Source: Pleodorina starrii (taxonomy: Eukaryota; Chlorophyta; Chlorophyceae; Chlamydomonadales; Volvocaceae). From it: DNA of 64,000 nt. Shown piece by piece: positions 49,656 through 61,900 of the stretch (its first letter is position 1; each line of letters opens with the position of its first letter). Location of the stretch: positions 1,630,501 to 1,694,500 of the forward strand of contig BRXU01000016.1 of the NCBI GenBank assembly GCA_030267565.1. Direction: 5' to 3'. The position numbers were made by a program, and so were the translations under genes. Below the pieces are notes generated by a model. The model was not told the DNA's origin. It saw only the letters and a program-made list of their open reading frames with translations, and ran no database searches.

Positions 49656-52600
49656 TCAGAGGCCGTTGAGAGACTGCACCGCGCGGTCATGCATCGGCAG
49701 CACCACCACCACCTCGTCAATCAGGCCAGTCCCCGCACGGACCTGCTCCGCCTTTCCGCAGCCGCCGCCGCCAAGGCCACCACCACCACCGCCAGCAGCA
49801 GCAGCAGCAGCAGGCGGCTCGTCGTGCGGGGTCGCGCCGGCCGGGCCGCCGCTGACGCGTGTCGCCGCCGCAAACGCCGCCAGCGCCAGGCGCCGCAGCT
49901 GTACGGAAATGACGGGCTGGCCCTCCGACAGTCCTTTCAGGCGGAAAAGCCCCAGATCGTGCACCTGTACGACATCCGGTACGGCGTGAATCGATGCCGC
50001 CAGGCCGCGCCCGCCGGCGCTCGCCAGGCCAGCCCACATGTCCAGAGGCCAGCCCGCCGCCGCCGCCGCCGCCGCCGCCCGGGGAGGCGACAACGCGGCA
50101 GGGGAGCCCAGCGGCGGCGGCAGCGGCGGCAGGACTGGAGGTGCCAGCGGCAGCGGCGCCGCCGCCGCCCTGAGCGCCGTCAGCATGGGCCCAAGCGACG
50201 GTGAGGTTCTGCACACGAGGGTGGGCTGCTCCATGCCCGTCGATGAGCCCTCCACCATCCCGGTCCCCGTCTCGGGCCGCATCCCGGAGCCAGTGCCCGT
50301 CGGCGCAGCCCACTCGGGCCCCGGTCCCGGTCCCGGTCCCGGGCTGTGCAAGACGGTGTCAATGGCGCAGCCGCCGGTGGCGGCGGCGGCGGCGGCGGCG
50401 GCGCTGCCGCCGCCAGCCACAGCCCAGATCGCTTGCTCGTCCATGCTGTCCGACGTCAGGGCCGCAACACACTCCTCCAGCGGCGACAGAGGCCGCGCTG
50501 ACGGAGCACACGCCGCGGGCTTGTGAGACGCCGGCGGCGGCGGCGGCGGCGGTGCTGGCGGCTCCGCTTGTCCCTCCGCGGCTGCCGCGGGCCCTCCGCC
50601 GGGCGGCTCCCCTCCAGCCGCCGCCGCCACGACGCCACTGCTGCGCCGGGTGTCATGGCCGCCGCCGCCGCTGCCGCCGCCGCCCGGCGGCGTCGCCGGC
50701 TGCCTGTCGTACGGCTGCTGCTGATGATGATGAGAATGAGACGGCGGCAGCAGCAGCGGTGGCGGCGGCGGCGGCGGAGGTAAGTTGCCGATCGAGGCGA
50801 CGATTCGGGGCGGCGGTGGCGGCGGCAGCACCGCCGCAACCGCCGCCATCGCCGCGGGCCACGGCGGGTCACTGGCTCGGCTGATCAAAGGAGGTCTCGG
50901 CGGCGGCGGGGGCGGACCTCCGGGTCGGCCGGCGGCGACGGCGGGGGCTGGCGGCGGCGACGGCAGCGCCGTAAGCAGCGACAGCGGCGGAGGCTGCGCG
51001 CCACCGCCGCCGCCGCAATGGACGGTGTTATTGCTGCTGTCGCCGCCGTTGGGCGGCACGATCTGCAGCTGCGGAGAGGAACGCAGTCGCCCGGTCACTG
51101 TGACCAACGCCGGCACAGCAGCAGCAGCCGTCGCCGCCGCCGCCGCCGGAAAGCCCACACTCGTGGCGGCGACGGTGCCTGCTGCTGCTGCTGGGGCGGC
51201 GGCGGCGGCTGCCGCTGCTGGGGCTGGGGCCATCAGCGCGGGACTCAGGCCCGGGGAGGCCGAGGCCGTGTCGCTGGTTTCCGTGTGCCGCAGCGGAATG
51301 TTGGGCCGGGGGTATCCGGGGCCGTCTGCAGGCAGGGGGCAGGGGGCAGCGGCAGCGGCAGCAGCGGCAAGCAGAAATGGCGCCATCAGCGGCAGCCCAA
51401 GGCAACAACAGCTGGCGCCGCGATGACGGTCGCGGTCGGAACAGGTACCAGCGGTTTCGGAGCGGGATACCGCTGGTGGGTGGGTGGGTGGGTGGGTGGG
51501 TGGGTGGGTGGGTGGGTGGGGTACCGTAGTTGCCCAACCCCCTCCAGATGGACTCAGCCTCGGATGCCGTGGCCGCCCCCCCGCCCCTCCCCCACCCACG
51601 AAGACGAACATGAGCCCCCTCTGGGTGGGTGGGTGGGTGGGTGGGGTGGCAGCCCCCGCCCATACACACCCACCCGCCCCTGCGGCCCCCTGCCCATCCA
51701 CCCCCCAACCCCCCCGACCCTCCACGCCCTCTCTCTCGCCACCCACGCCCCCGTAAGCTCGCTTCCGTGCAATCGCGCACATCTACCTCCCACAGCCCTC
51801 CCCTCCGCCCCCCCTCAACCCCCTTCCCCCACGCACCCGCGCGCCAGGGCGAGCCTGGCAGTGCCGATGAGGACTTGGACTTGGAGGCAGCCCCCGCCCC
51901 CGCCCCCGCCAGCTGGCGCCACTCCTTGAGCACCTCGAGGCCGGCGGGCTTGTCCAGGAGCGTCTTTGCGGGAGGAGGTGGGGAGGAGGGCGGGGGGGCG
52001 GGGGGGCAGGGGATGAGGGGAGGGAAAGCGAGCGAGGTGAGGCGAGGGGAGTGCGCCGCAGTGCGGTGCGGTGTGATGCGGTGCGCCGGCGACGGTGGCC
52101 GCATCCTGGCAAGGCCTCATGCAACCGCGCATGAGCCGCCCACGAGCCAGGCGGAGCAGCCCCCCCCCTTCCCTCCTTCCCTCACATTCCCCAGCCCCGC
52201 CGCTTGGCCTTCTCCCCGGTCCTCCCTCCCTCCCTCCAGCCCCCACCGGCCCCTCCAACCCGCAACGCCAACCACCAACCAAAGGACGACTCACGAGAAG
52301 CCCCCCCTCCCTGCCGTAGACGAGACGGCCTTCTTTCGTTACTTTTACCGTTCACGGGCTCCGGCCTATACGTGGATAACCCCCTCCCCCCCGCCCCCCA
52401 TTCACTCTCTCACCTGTCCCGCCTTTGCCCCCGCCATGAGTCTGGCCGCTCGGTTGACCAGCGCGCCAAAGTAGTCGGCCCGTCCCGTGGTGGCGTGTGG
52501 CACCACAGACAGCGGCACTCCGGTGAAGATGCCCACCTTGGCGCGGAAGCCCCTGAGGGAGAGGGAGGAGGGACAGCGACAGGGAGCGGGACAGGGCGGG

Positions 52601-55365
52601 GGAGGGGAGCGGTGACGAGGCAGGGCGGGGCGGGATGGCGGGTGAGGGGCCGGGTGAGGGGCCGGGAGGGGGAGGGAGGCTTTGGAGGGGGGCTGCAGGC
52701 CGGGGGGCATCCGATGAAGCCACCATCCAGCCCCCCTCCACCCCTCTTCCAACCCACCCCCCGCACCCCCCGCACCCCACCCCAACCAAACACCACACCC
52801 CGCCGTTTGGGCCTGCTTTTCTATACCCCTCCCCGCCCGAGCCCCCCCCCACCACCACCCCCACCTACCCGCCGTTTCATACTCATTACCCAACCCAACC
52901 CAACCCAGACCCATCACCCACGCTCCAAATCGCCCTCTAAACCGCCCCCGTGTCGCCCCCCAAACAGCCCCCCCCCCAGGCCCCCCCCCACCTGAGCAGC
53001 GGCCGCCCGTCCTCCGCCAGCAGCTGTCTGCCCTCCGGCCTCTCCTCCAACAAATCAGTCGGCCAGTCCGCGTGCAGCAGCCACTCGTGCAGCGCCAGAC
53101 CCGCCTCCGCAGCGACCCGTGGGCCACTGACCGCCACCATGAACGTACATTCGTACTCCTGGCACTCGTACAGGCCGTACACCTGCAGTATCTCTCGTAC
53201 GGCAGCGCAGAAGACGGCGCCGCTGCGCTCCGCCACCGCGGGGCTGGCGTTGGATACGGCCGAGTAGCCGGCGGGTTGGATGAACATGAGGGACAGGCGC
53301 GGGAAGGAGGGCGCCTGGCGGGGCGCGCAGGGCAGCAGGGCCTGTGGGAGGGAGGGAAGGGAGCGAAGGGAGGGAGGGAGGGAGGAAGGTGGAGAGGGTT
53401 TTAGCAAGCAGTCCAAAAGAACAGGTGGGGATGGGGGCTGGTGATGAGCACGAAACCGCAGTGATGGGGAGGGGGGTAATTAGAATGGCCCGGGGCGAGG
53501 GAATGCAACGCAGTTACCTGGGGGGCAGGTGGGCGAGGGGGTAGGGGGAGGGGGGGGTCGCACTGCCACTCTCACTGTCACCCTGGGTTTGGGCTGCTGC
53601 CCTGACGAGACCCACAATCCTCCGCTCCGCCACCCGCTGACCCTGCCCCACAAACCCACAACCCCACATTCCCCGCAAACACAAACCCTAAACCCCTAAA
53701 ACAAACCTAAACCCCTGCACCCTCCCCACCCCTACCCCTTACCCCTTCTCCCACCTGCGCTGCCCCCGGCGCGTCAAAGAAGCCGGGTGAGATCTGCGCC
53801 TGCGACTTGAGTGGCGGGTGGCAGGCGGCCCGGTGCTTCAGATGCGCGGGAACGATCTGGATCACCTGCGAGGGGGCGGGGAGGGGGGGGGGCGGAGGGA
53901 GGTTAATCAACGTATAGGCCGGAGCCCGTGAACGGTAACGTATCAGAAGAAGGGGGGGAGCCGCGGTGGAGGAGGACGGGGGAGAGAGGCGCGGGCGGGG
54001 GCGGGGGCAGCGGCCCGGTCTGTCCGCATCCGCGCAGACCCCGTCAGAACCGGACCCGCCACAACCCGACCAGAAACAACTTCCGCGGGTCCAGCCTTGC
54101 GTGCCGTACCTGCACCCCGTCGTACAGATCTCCGTACGCGGGTCCCAGGGCGGAGATCTTGAGCCGGTGAACACCCATATCGATGACCATCAGGGAGTGG
54201 CTGGCGCCGCCGCGACCACCCGCCGCCGCGACGGAGTCGGCGGCGGCGGCGGCGGAGCCGCCGCCGCCGCCGCGGCCACCTTCATCCGCCGTGGAGGAGG
54301 GCGTGGCGGCGGCGGCACCGCCGCCGCCGCGGGCGCCGCCGCCGCCGGCGGCGGTGGGGGCGCCGGCCCCTCCCTCCTTGGGGGCACCGGCGACGGACGC
54401 CAGCGGCCCACCCCGGAATCGCAGTCTGGAGAGGCTGCGTACGGACATGTCGGCGGCGGCGGCGATGGCGGCGGCGGCGGCGGAGGAAGGCAGGCGCGCG
54501 GCGCGGCGCGCGGAGACGCTGCGGAGGGGGGGGGGCAAAGCAAGGGGGAGGGGGAGGGGGCCGGACCCGGGCCGATGGGTGGGAAGCCGGGCGCAGGGCG
54601 CAGGGCTTCACAAGACACGACCGTTCTTCCCCCTTCCCCCTCCCTCCCCCGCAAACACGCCATTGGGACAGTGCACCCGGCCCTCCCTCCCTCCCACCCG
54701 CCCACCCTCCCGCCCCTATCGCTCCCTCCCACCCTCCCTCCTCCCTCTCCCTCGGCGAGTGCGACCCCACCCAGCCTCTACCACCCTCCCTCCCCCGCCG
54801 CGCTCTCGCAATCCCGCACCCCTTGATGAAGGCCCGCTTGGTCCCCCGCGTTGAATCCGCGCGCGACGCGACAGACGCGCCGCGCGGCGTCTCCGCGCCC
54901 GACCCCGCCGCCGTCACCGCCGCCGCCGGCGGCGTGACAGAAACCGCCACGGTGCCGCCACAATCTGCATCGGGAGCCGCCGCTGCCGTTGTCGTCGTCG
55001 CCGCCGCCGGTTCAGATTCCGATGCCGCCGCCGGCGGCGGCGGCGGCGGCTCCGCTGCCGTCGCGGCCGCCGCCGTCGCGGCCGCCGGCATCGGGGCGGT
55101 GGCGGCGGCGGCGGAGCCGGCGTCGACGCCACCACTGCCTCCCCCGGCGGCGGCGGCGGCGCCGCCGCCGCGACTGGCGGCGGCGCGGCTCTCCGCTCCG
55201 TCGCCCCGCTCCGACGTGCCCCGGATGATGCGGCGGCTGCGACCCAAAAGCTCCAGGCCTTGTCGTACACTGGAGGAAGGCAACCGGTGCAGCAGATCTA
55301 CCAGGAGGCCCCGCTGGGTGCCGCTGCCGCCGCCGCCGGCACTGCGGGGGGAGCTGGTGCGGGCC

Positions 55366-55411
<46 letters not shown>

Positions 55412-58353
55412 GGAGCTGCTGAGTGGAGGATCGGGACTGGGAGCGCGGGGAGGAGCCGGCGTGTGTGTTTGTGTCGGTGCGCTGAAGGGGGGAGGCGGAG
55501 GGTGTGGGGGTGCTGGCTCGCCGGTCGGCGACGGAGAGGGGGCTGCCGCTGCCACCGCCGCCGCCGCTGCCGCCGCTGCCGCCGCCACCGCCGCCGTCGC
55601 CGTCATCCCACTCGACGCCGTGCGCCTGTTTGAATACGGAGGGGGCGGGCAGGGGCGGGCAGGGGCGGGCAGGGGCGGGTAAGAAAGGAGGCTGCTGTTC
55701 CCGCAGCGAAGGAACGGAGGCAGTGCGTTAGCGAGGAGCGGATCCCCGGGTTGGGAGAAAGACGGGCAGTCTCCGGATTGCGAAGAGACGAAAAAGGAGG
55801 CGGCCGACTTTGATGAAAGACACCGGGGGTTGCGGACGGATGGCTGGCTGGTTGGCTGGGCGGCTGGCTGGCTGGCTGGGTGGGCGCGCAAGCGGGCGGG
55901 TGAGCATGGTGAGGGCGTGAGTGGCGCACTATCCCCCTCGCGGCTTCCCCATCCCGCCTCCATTTCCCCTTCCAGCCCCCCCCACCCCACCCCCAGCCCA
56001 CCCCCTTTCACGCTTCCCCCTCCCTCCCCCGCCCCAGAGCCCACATTCGAAAGGTCCATCGCCTCCTTCGCCGCTCGGTTCGCGTGAGAGCCCATCGCCT
56101 GCAGTCCCATTGTGGAGCGGAGAGCCAGCAGCCGGGGCCCGACACTGGCGCCGGAGGAAGCCCCGGCGGCGGCGGCGGCGGTGGCGGGGGTGCCCCCGAA
56201 GCCGGCGGCGCCGCCGGCGGCGGCGGCCGCCGCCGCCAGCAACGCCGCCACCGTGGCTGCGTCGCCGACGGACATGCAGCCAATGGAGGCGTTTGCGTTG
56301 GTGGCGTCCAGGTGGAATCGCATGGAGGGGCGGGTGAAGGGGAGGTGCGGGAGGGCGGCGCGGGAGCGGTCGTGCATGTCCAGTCCTGCGTTGCGGTGGG
56401 GTGGGGGGCGGGGGACGGGGGGCGGGAGAGAGGAAGAATGGAGGATGTGTGTGTGTGGGGGGGGGGCGGGGGAAGGGGCGGGCGCGGAGTGAGAGGGGAG
56501 TGTGGAGAAATATAGATACACACATGCACACACATGTACAGACATGCGCACATGTTTTACCTCATACACACGCACACCCCAAAATGCCGTACCTCCCAGG
56601 CCGTCCTGCTCGCCGTACATGTCCGACACCTCCGGCTCGCTGCGCCGCCAGCCCGATTCCAAGCTGCCCGCCAGTCGAGGGTCCAGAGACGACCCCAAAG
56701 CACCCGCCGCCGCCGCGAGCCCCTCAGAGGTGGCGGCGGCGGCGGCGCCGCCGCCGCCGAGCCCATAGCCGTACACGCCACGGTACAGGTCTACCTCCGC
56801 CGAGCTGCCGGCTGCTGCTGCAGCGGCGGCGGCAGCGCCGCCGCCGTACCCCGGCTGCGGCGGCTCCGCCGCGGCGCCGGACGCCGTCGCCATGCCAAGC
56901 GACGTCAGCGCCGCAGCGAGGACGTGGGGCGGCGGCGGCGCCGGCAGCTGGTAATGGTTCGAGTGTTGCTGGTAGTGGGGGAGGTGCGGGTGGGTCTGCT
57001 GGTGTTGCTGCTGCTGGTGGTGATGGTGATGGTGGTATTGGTACTGGTGTTGGTGCTGATGAGGGTGGGGCCGCTGGCGGTCCACCCCTCCTGTGGTGGA
57101 GCGAACCCACTGCAGAGAAGCGGTGGTGAGCGCCGCCGCAGCGGTGGCGGCGGCGGCGGCGCCGCCAGCCCAGCCCGCCGCCGCATCTCCGCCGCCGCCG
57201 CCGCCGCTGCCGTCGGGGTGCGTCACTGAGCCGGTGCTGGGGTTCGACATGAACGCGGTGACGTGGACCGGATGTACGACAGTCAACGGCGGGCTGGAGG
57301 CTTCCGCGCCGACGGCGGCGGCGGTCAGCAAGAGCTCGTCCTCCCGCTGCCCGCGCGCCGCCGCGGGTACGGCAGTCGTACCCTCCGGCCACGTGGGTGG
57401 CAGGGGGAGGTGGCCGCCGGAGTGCGCGGCCGCCGGCCGCGTCGCGCTGTACGGCACGGGCTGCTGCTGCTGCTGCTGTGGTTGTTGTTGTGGCATGGGA
57501 GAAGGCGGCGATCGCGGCCGAAGCGGCGGTTGCTGCTGTTGGTGCGGGTTGTGTAAGTACGTAGGTGTAGGTGGGTGTAGGTTGCCCGCCCGGAGTGATC
57601 CCGACCTCTTGGCCAACAGGAGGGCGTCGCTGCCGCCGCCGCAGCGCCCGCCGCCGGCGCTGCCGCCGGTGCTGCTTCCGCCGGCCTCCGCGGCGCTGCC
57701 AAACGCGCCGGCCGCCGCCGCCGCCGCCGCCGCCGCCATCGCCGCCGCCGCCGTGCCGGCTAGCGGCGACGGCGGCGACCCCACAACCTCCCCCGGCGGA
57801 CGGCTCGCCGTCGACATGCTCGCGAGGCGATGGAGCGGCGGGTTGTGGTGAATGTTATGGTGGCTAAGGTGGGCGTGGTGGTGGTGCTGCGGTTGCTGCG
57901 ATTGCTGCGACGTAAGGAGCCCGCCGCTGCCGCCGCCGCCGCCGCCGCCACCGGCGGCGCCGCCGGGGCCAGGGCCGAGGCCGTTGCAGGCCGCCGCGGG
58001 CACTTGCGGGGCGCGCAGCGAAGGCGCGGCCCCCGCCAGGACTTCCAGCTGGAAGACGGCAGCGGCGGCGGCTGTGGCGGCAGGCGCAAAGGCGGAGGTG
58101 GTTTCGGAGCCCGCCCCCGCCGCCGCCGCCGCCGGAGGCGGCGGCGGCGGCAGCAACGGCGGCGGCGCGGGGTCCGGCGGCAATCGCCTCGGCGAGCCAC
58201 CGCCATCACCCTTCCAAGGGCTGCCGCGTTCCTCACCCTCCCACTGCCCGTCGCCGTCGCCGTCGCCGTCGCCCTCAGTGGCCTCCGCCACGGGCCCGGG
58301 GGGCAGACGCAGCATGTGGCTCGGCGCAGCGCCGCTGTCGCCGCCGCCATGGG

Positions 58354-58384
<31 letters not shown>

Positions 58385-58888
58385 CATCGCCGCCGCCGCC
58401 GTCGCGGCGGAGGCCGGCAGGCCGGATGACGCCGGCAGCAGCACCAGCAGGTTTTGGTTGCTGGCCTGACGGGGCCCCAAGGACTGGCCCGGCGGCGCCG
58501 CTGCGGCCTGGCCGAACATCAGCGCGTTGGCGGCGGTGCCGGCGGCGGTGACGGTGGAGGCGCTGGCGAGAAGGTCTGCAGGGGCCAAAGTGGTTGTGGT
58601 GGTTGTAGTGGTTGGGATGGTTGTGATGGCGGTAATGGTGGTTGTGGTGGTTGTGATTGTGGTTGTGTGGCTGTGTGGCCCAGTCCTAGCCCCAGCCCCA
58701 TCACGGCACTCGCACATCAAGCCTTCCTGCCGCCACCCGCTCATCCGCCCCCACACCAAACCCCATCAGCCGCCCTGCACCCACCCCCGGATGCCAGCAG
58801 GTGGCGGTATGTGCTGCTGAGGCTGGGAGGGGACCCCGGAACCGCCACCGGCTCCAGCTGCAAAGGTGCGACCCCCGCAGGATGCCGA

Positions 58889-58922
<34 letters not shown>

Positions 58923-61900
58923 AGTGGTGGTGGTGGTGATGGTGGTGGTGATGGTGATGTTGGGGGAGGGGGTGATGCGATACGGTCTGGCCGGCCGGCG
59001 GCCCGCCTCCGCCGCCGGAGGCGCCTGAGACACCGGAGGTGCCGTCGCCGTTGCCCCTGAAGAGCGAGTGGAAGGAAAAGGTCTCGTTCGCGTGCGCCGC
59101 CGCCACGCGCGCAATTGCGGCCGCCGCCGCCGCCGCCGTCCCTGCTGAAGCGGCAGCCGCGGCTGGCGAACCCGGCTGCCCCTGCACCGACTGGCCCGAA
59201 CGCAGCACAGCTTCCAGCTGAAGCCCGCCGCCGCCGCCGCCGCTGCAGCCGCTGCCGCCACCCTGCGACGACAGGCCGCCGGACCGCAGGGCGGCCTCCG
59301 ACGGCAGCGGCGTCAGCCGTCGGGTCAGGTGCCCCGACGGCGGGCTGCGCTCCAGGGCGGGCGTCTGACCCGCCGCGACCGAGCCGCCGGCGATGAGGAG
59401 CCCCGTCGGCAGCGCCTGGCTGTACGACGCGCCGTGCACCGACGCGCCTGAGAACGCGGCTCCGGAGCATGAGCCTGCCGCCGCCGCCTCCCAGGCGCTT
59501 CGGGAGATCAAGGCCAGGCCCGCGGGTTGCGGCATCGGCCCGCTGACGCGGCCGCCGGCGGCGGCGCCCGGGAACGCGGGGCGAGAGCTCAGGCCCGCCA
59601 GCGGCGGCGGCGGCGGCGCGTGGGCAAAGTTCGTGGTTGAGACCTGCTTTGACGGCGGGGCGCTATGGAAGCTGTCTCGCTGCATCAGCAGCGCCGCCGA
59701 CTGGCCGCGGCGGACGTTGCCGTAGCGGCGCGGCGGCCGGGCGGCGGCGGCGGCGGCGGCGGCAGCCGCCGCCGCAGCCGCCAGCCCCGCCCCCGGCGGC
59801 GCCGTCGCCGGCTTCGGCAGCTTGTCGCTGGTAAAGTGATCGGTGGGGGGCGGCGGCGGCGCGCCGTCGGTACTCCTGAGGGTTACGAGCCGTGCCGGCC
59901 GGGCGGAGGGCGCGGGGTGTACCGGCTGTAGCACCTGTAGCGGCGGCTGTAGCTGCTGCTGTAGCACCTGTAGCGGGACCGGCAGCGGCAGCGGCTGCGA
60001 GAAGTCGAGCTGCGGCTGGGTGGGCGGCGGCGGCGGCGGCAGCGGCGGGGACGAGGGCGGGCCGACGGCGGTGGCGGACGACGCGGAGGCGAGTACGGGA
60101 GGTGGTGGGGTGTCGTACGGTTGTACGGCCGAGAAACTCTCTTCCTCCAGGTACTGCAGTCGCAGGAGGTCTGGAGAAAGGGGCGCGGGCGCGGACGTGA
60201 CGGCGCGAGGGGAAGCGGGGGAAGCGAGGGTACCGGTAGATGGGATGGGGGGGTGGGGGTGCTTCTCAGGGCAGCGGGGAGGAGTGAAGTGAGACAAGAG
60301 TAGTAGGAGAGCGACAAGGCTCGCGGGGGATGCACCCGCACGCGCACACACACACACGCCCATGCCCACGCCCACGCCGCCCATCCGCGCCGCTCCCTCC
60401 CTCCCCATCTCCTCCGCTCCCTCCCCTCCCCTCCCTCCCTTGTCCCTACCCGCCAGCTCCTGCACCTCGCTCTCCTCCACATCCAGCTCCTCAAACTTGT
60501 TGTGGATGCCCTTGAACGTCACCGGCTCCAACAACACCTGCCCGCCGCTGCCCAGCTCCGCGATACCCGTCGCCAGCCGCAGTACGGCACCCGTGTACTG
60601 CACGCGCCGCGTCACCGGGTGCTCCCGTACCGCCGACGGCACCCCCGTCGCGATGCCCATGCGCACCGACAGCCCCTTGAACAGCACCAGCAGCGACGCC
60701 GCCTCGGCGTCGCCGCCGCCGCCGCCGCCAGGCGCCGCCGCCGCCGCGATGGGCACCAGCGGTCTGGGCCTGCACAGCGGGTGCTCCAGCAGCAGTGGCG
60801 GCCAGTCCAGTTTGAGCAGTGCGGACTGCAGCAGCAGAGACCAGCGGACGGCGTCCACCGGGTCGTGGAAGGCCACCAGGAAGGCGTCGCCCTCGGTCGT
60901 GACCTGGACGACCCACGGATCGGTGGGTTTTAGGGTTTCAGCGTTTTTAGGGTTTTGGGTTTAGGGTGACCTGAACGACAGTCGTTGGTTGGTTTCGCCA
61001 CTGGTGTGGGTTTGGTTAACGGCGATTGGCTGATGGGCGTTGGGTGATTAGGCGGGTTGTGCGGGTTCGGTATATTGGGCGGGTTGGGTGGGGGTGGGGT
61101 TGCGCGGCCTGCTCGCCCCACGGCGTATGGCGGGGCCCTGGCGCGGCGAGAGCAGGGAGGACGGCGGGAGCCGTCGTGTGCGCGTGGGCGTGTGCGGCTA
61201 GACGCGTGGCAGGTGCAGAGAGCGCAGGTGCATGTTCACGGGGCGGCGAACGCGGCAGTCGCGGGCCGCGGAGGGTGGCGGCGCCATGGGGCCGCTTGCA
61301 CCGCGAGTGACAGCCAGCTGGGACAGCCGAATCAATCTTTAGTTCCCTATATGGGGGCTGACAGCCGCAGCGACGACCAATGCAGCCGCAGACGCAGACG
61401 CCTCAGCGATGGCTGCGGCAGAAGCCGCAGAAGCCGCAGCCGCATGGCCCCCTGCCCCGAGCCCCGCACCTCGTATCCGCAGCAGGCGGCCAGCGTCAGT
61501 CGCATCAGGCGGTCGTGCAGCGCCAGGGCGGCGTTCATGACGTCCGGCTGCCACTCCCACAGCTCGGTGCTGCCCTCCACATCTGCCGCCGCGTCGAGCG
61601 CGGAGGGGAGGAAAAGGAAAAGGAAAAGGTGCGGGTGAAGATGGGCGACACCGGGGGTGGAACCCGGGGGCGAGGGGACGGGGCGGGACGGGACGGACGC
61701 GGGGGAGAGGGCGGGGGCAGAGGGGCCGAAGGGAGGAGGTCAGAAGTCAGAAGTCGGCGGCGGCGGCGGCGGCGGCGCACGGGCGGCGCGGCACATGGCT
61801 GGTGGACTGGGGCGGGGGCGGGACGGGACTCGCCAGCCACTCTCCTCTCCTCTCCGCCCGCCTGACCGCGCACCGGACTGCCTCGATGCTCCAATGCTGC

